Source of the DNA: Pseudomonas abietaniphila
GTDB lineage: Bacteria > Pseudomonadota > Gammaproteobacteria > Pseudomonadales > Pseudomonadaceae
Direction of reading: 5' to 3'
NCBI RefSeq assembly: GCF_900100795.1
Contig: NZ_FNCO01000001.1
Span: 1 to 64,000, forward strand
Length of the DNA stretch: 64,000 bases
This document shows positions 62,103-64,000 of this stretch, piece after piece. The notes beneath the pieces are model-generated. The model was not told the origin of the DNA, made no database searches, and saw nothing but the letters and a program-made list of their open reading frames with translations. Made by a program: the position numbers and the translations under genes. The first letter of the stretch is position 1, and each line of letters begins with the position of its first letter.

Positions 62103-62690
62103 TTATTTCACATCAGGGTCGTTCTGCTCACGCGCCAACCGCCGCTGTGCGGCTTGTCGTTGCAGGATGTGTCGGGCGAGCAACTGGCGCTGGGCATCAC
62201 TGAGGTCGATCCACTCGGTGCCGATCTCGAAATCGCCAATGGTCAATGAGTGACACTGCGTCACTTTGGCTCGCAGCATCATGCCGGAGGCTTGGGGCAT
62301 CAGTACCATTTTGACCGACAGCAGACTGCCGACAGGGAAGGGTTGGTGGGACTCGAATTGCAAGCCGCCTTCCGACATGATCACCTTTTGCGGGGCGCCC
62401 AGCTTGCCCAGCACGGTCTGCGCGACCACTTGGCCGAGCAGGTCAATGCGCTTGCTCATGGCCCGCAGAAAGCTGTTGGTCGTGCGGTCGCGATCGTCGA
62501 GCTGGCGCAGCAGGTGCTGGGACTCGAACTCGGCAACGTGCAGCTCGCTCAGCAGGTCGAAGAGTGTCGAGCTGGTGTCATGGGGGTGTTCATCAAGGGT
62601 GCCAGCGGCTGGAATGCGTTGAATTTCCAGTGCGACGCTGTCCTCGATACGGTAGTATTCGCGGCGTTCTTCTTCATCTAATGTCGACAT
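62103..62690 (-). CDS. PilZ-domain protein
   Basis: 195 residues. RREYYRIE at 9-16 contains the RxxxR c-di-GMP motif, and VIMSEGGLQFESHQPF is the second part of the PilZ signature, where the usual D/NxSxxG is reduced to SEGG. A helical insert (FLRAMSKRIDLLGQVVAQTVLG) lies between. Such proteins bind c-di-GMP and act on motility, polysaccharide or secretion partners. It is located 38 bp upstream of the GDPD gene on the same strand and divergent from lolC. Its connection to the NfrB glycan operon is speculative. Confidence 0.87.
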   Translation of the reverse strand: MSTLDEEERREYYRIEDSVALEIQRIPAAGTLDEHPHDTSSTLFDLLSELHVAEFESQHLLRQLDDRDRTTNSFLRAMSKRIDLLGQVVAQTVLGKLGAPQKVIMSEGGLQFESHQPFPVGSLLSVKMVLMPQASGMMLRAKVTQCHSLTIGDFEIGTEWIDLSDAQRQLLARHILQRQAAQRRLAREQNDPDVK

Positions 62691-62816
62691 GGCGAACCCA
62701 TGGTAGCGGCGGTTGTCAGAGTGATTGCTCGCAATCGTTACTCAGCGATTTGAGTGTAAAGCTGCCGGCCAAGGCCCGCCACAAGGACGTTCCCATTCCT
62801 CCGAACAAGCCCCTAC

Positions 62817-64000
62817 ATGTTCAGACCTCTTTTTGTATTCATCGGCACGCGTTACACCCGTGCAAAACGCCGTAATCATTTTGTCTCCTTCATTTCCCTG
62901 ACGTCGATGATCGGTCTCGCCCTTGGCGTTGTGGTGATGATAATCGTGTTATCGGTCATGAACGGTTTCGATCATGAGATGCGCACGCGCGTCCTCGGCA
63001 TGGTCCCCCACGCGACCATCGAATCCGGCGAACCGATCAGCGACTGGCAAAGCCTGGCGGCCAAGGTCAAACAGAACCCGCAGGTGGAGGCGGTCGCGCC
63101 GTTCACCCAGATGCAGGGTTTGCTGACCAACAATGGCAATGTGCAGAAAATCCTGCTCAATGCCATCGACCCGGTTCAGGAACGCAAAGTTTCGATTATC
63201 GACGGCTTCATGAAACAGGGCAGTCTTGACGATCTGGTGTCAGGCGGCTTTGGCGTGGTCATCGGCGACAAGGCCGCGACCAAACTGGGTGTGGGCTTGG
63301 GCGATAAGGTGACGTTCGTGTCGCCTGAAGTGATGGTCACTCCGGCCGGCATGTTCCCGCGCATGAAGCGCTTCACCGTGGTCGGCATCTTCCACGTCGG
63401 CGCCGGCGAGCTGGACGGTTATCTCGGTGTGACCAACCTGCAGGACCTGGCGCGTCTGCATCGCTGGAAGCCCGATCAGGTGCAAGGGCTGCGCCTGAAG
63501 TTCACCGATTTGTTCAAGGCACCGCGTACGGCTTACGAGATTGCCCAGAACCTGGGTGAGCACCAGTATTACTCGCGCGACTGGACCCGTACCCACGGCA
63601 ACCTGTATCAGGCCATCGGCATGGAAAAATCCATCATTGGCCTGCTCCTGTTGCTGATCGTGGCCGTGGCGGCGTTCAACATCATTTCCACGCTGGTGAT
63701 GGTGGTCAACGACAAGCGCGGTGACATCGCGATCCTGCGTACGCTGGGCGCCACGCCGGGCCAGATCATGCGCATCTTCATGGTTCAGGGCACGGTGATC
63801 GGCGTCGTCGGCACGCTGGTAGGTGCCGGTGTCGGCATTCTGGCCGCGCTCAACGTCAGCTCGGCGATTTCGGCGCTCGAAGGCCTGATCGGTCACAAGT
63901 TTCTCAACGCGGATGTCTACTTCATCGACTATCTGCCTTCGCAATTGATGGCTGAAGACGTGCTGCTGGTCTGCGGCGCGGCCTTGGTCCTGAGTTTCCT
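62817..64000 (+). CDS. lolC: lipoprotein-releasing ABC transporter permease LolC, partial
   Basis: Starts at ATG 62817 and runs off the window, about 394 residues visible. The N-terminus FIGTRYTRAKRRNHFVSFISLTSMIGLALGVVVMIIVLSVMNGF is the LolC/LolE first membrane region, read here in two halves. A periplasmic domain (about 50-250) follows, then membrane segments with IISTLVMVVNDKRGDIAILRTLGATP. LolCDE extracts outer-membrane lipoproteins from the inner membrane. lolD normally follows directly, outside this window. LolC versus LolE is assigned by position and is likely LolC. Confidence 0.93.
   Translation, partial: MFRPLFVFIGTRYTRAKRRNHFVSFISLTSMIGLALGVVVMIIVLSVMNGFDHEMRTRVLGMVPHATIESGEPISDWQSLAAKVKQNPQVEAVAPFTQMQGLLTNNGNVQKILLNAIDPVQERKVSIIDGFMKQGSLDDLVSGGFGVVIGDKAATKLGVGLGDKVTFVSPEVMVTPAGMFPRMKRFTVVGIFHVGAGELDGYLGVTNLQDLARLHRWKPDQVQGLRLKFTDLFKAPRTAYEIAQNLGEHQYYSRDWTRTHGNLYQAIGMEKSIIGLLLLLIVAVAAFNIISTLVMVVNDKRGDIAILRTLGATPGQIMRIFMVQGTVIGVVGTLVGAGVGILAALNVSSAISALEGLIGHKFLNADVYFIDYLPSQLMAEDVLLVCGAALVLSF

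Overview
This window is a stretch of a Pseudomonas chromosome, most like the fluorescens/syringae side of the genus. Evidence: GC-rich codon use, GTAGGAGC-type REP/REPIN repeats in many intergenic gaps, a DUF2790 secreted protein, a CsiV-Mfd-Gap-SthA-PilZ-LolC block in the usual Pseudomonas order, and type-2 ArgC. Species cannot be called from sequence reading alone. All functional calls come from reading motifs and from family knowledge; no database search was run.

Layout. 1-372 is the end of an IS3-family insertion sequence that has landed in a repeat. 373-1181 is a repeat-only gap: two inverted copies of a multi-hairpin element around a REPIN, then a terminator. 1196-5519 is a Fur-controlled EfeUOB iron-uptake operon with an extra short EfeO-like protein. 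5783-9810 holds a LysR regulator divergent from a CitMHS transporter and two AtuA-family genes. 10523-13407 is a pair of uncharacterised exported proteins (DUF3142-like plus a 723-residue helical-repeat protein). 13649-16271 is an OmpR-type two-component system divergent from a small DUF2790 exported protein, with matching direct repeats between them. 16612-19954 looks like an accessory pocket: an orphan SF1 helicase, a decayed alpha-hydroxy-acid dehydrogenase tail, and a lower-GC overlapping pair made of a nucleotidyltransferase-like protein and an unknown partner.

20127-25327 is ethanolamine catabolism (AraC regulator, permease, EutBC). 25420-32153 is mixed metabolism: a gamma-butyrobetaine-hydroxylase-like dioxygenase, an EamA transporter, two LysR regulators, ArgC, an NTF2-like exported protein and a CAP-domain protein. 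32420-36217 carries a long di-haem peroxidase and a YghX-like hydrolase. 36878-45488 is the most interesting region: a tightly packed wecB - bcsB-like - nfrB - nfrA - ybcH-like operon. It resembles the c-di-GMP-controlled secreted glycan system that phage N4 uses as a receptor in E. coli. Here it has its own UDP-GlcNAc epimerase, its own BcsB-like periplasmic subunit, and an NfrB carrying two MshEN-type c-di-GMP modules. 45743-54794 contains a deoxyribosyltransferase-like protein and DNA-repair or remodelling genes (FAN1 nuclease, SNF2 ATPase, CsiV, Mfd). 54979-64000 is core metabolism and envelope (Gap, a citrate/tricarballylate symporter, a chalcone-isomerase-like protein, SthA, a GDPD, a PilZ protein, and LolC running off the end).

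A second theme is non-coding structure. Five copies of a 180-290 bp element made of serial small hairpins are visible. Two hairpins change sequence between copies while keeping base pairing, which suggests selection for the fold. Twice, inverted copies flank a REPIN to make a large palindrome.
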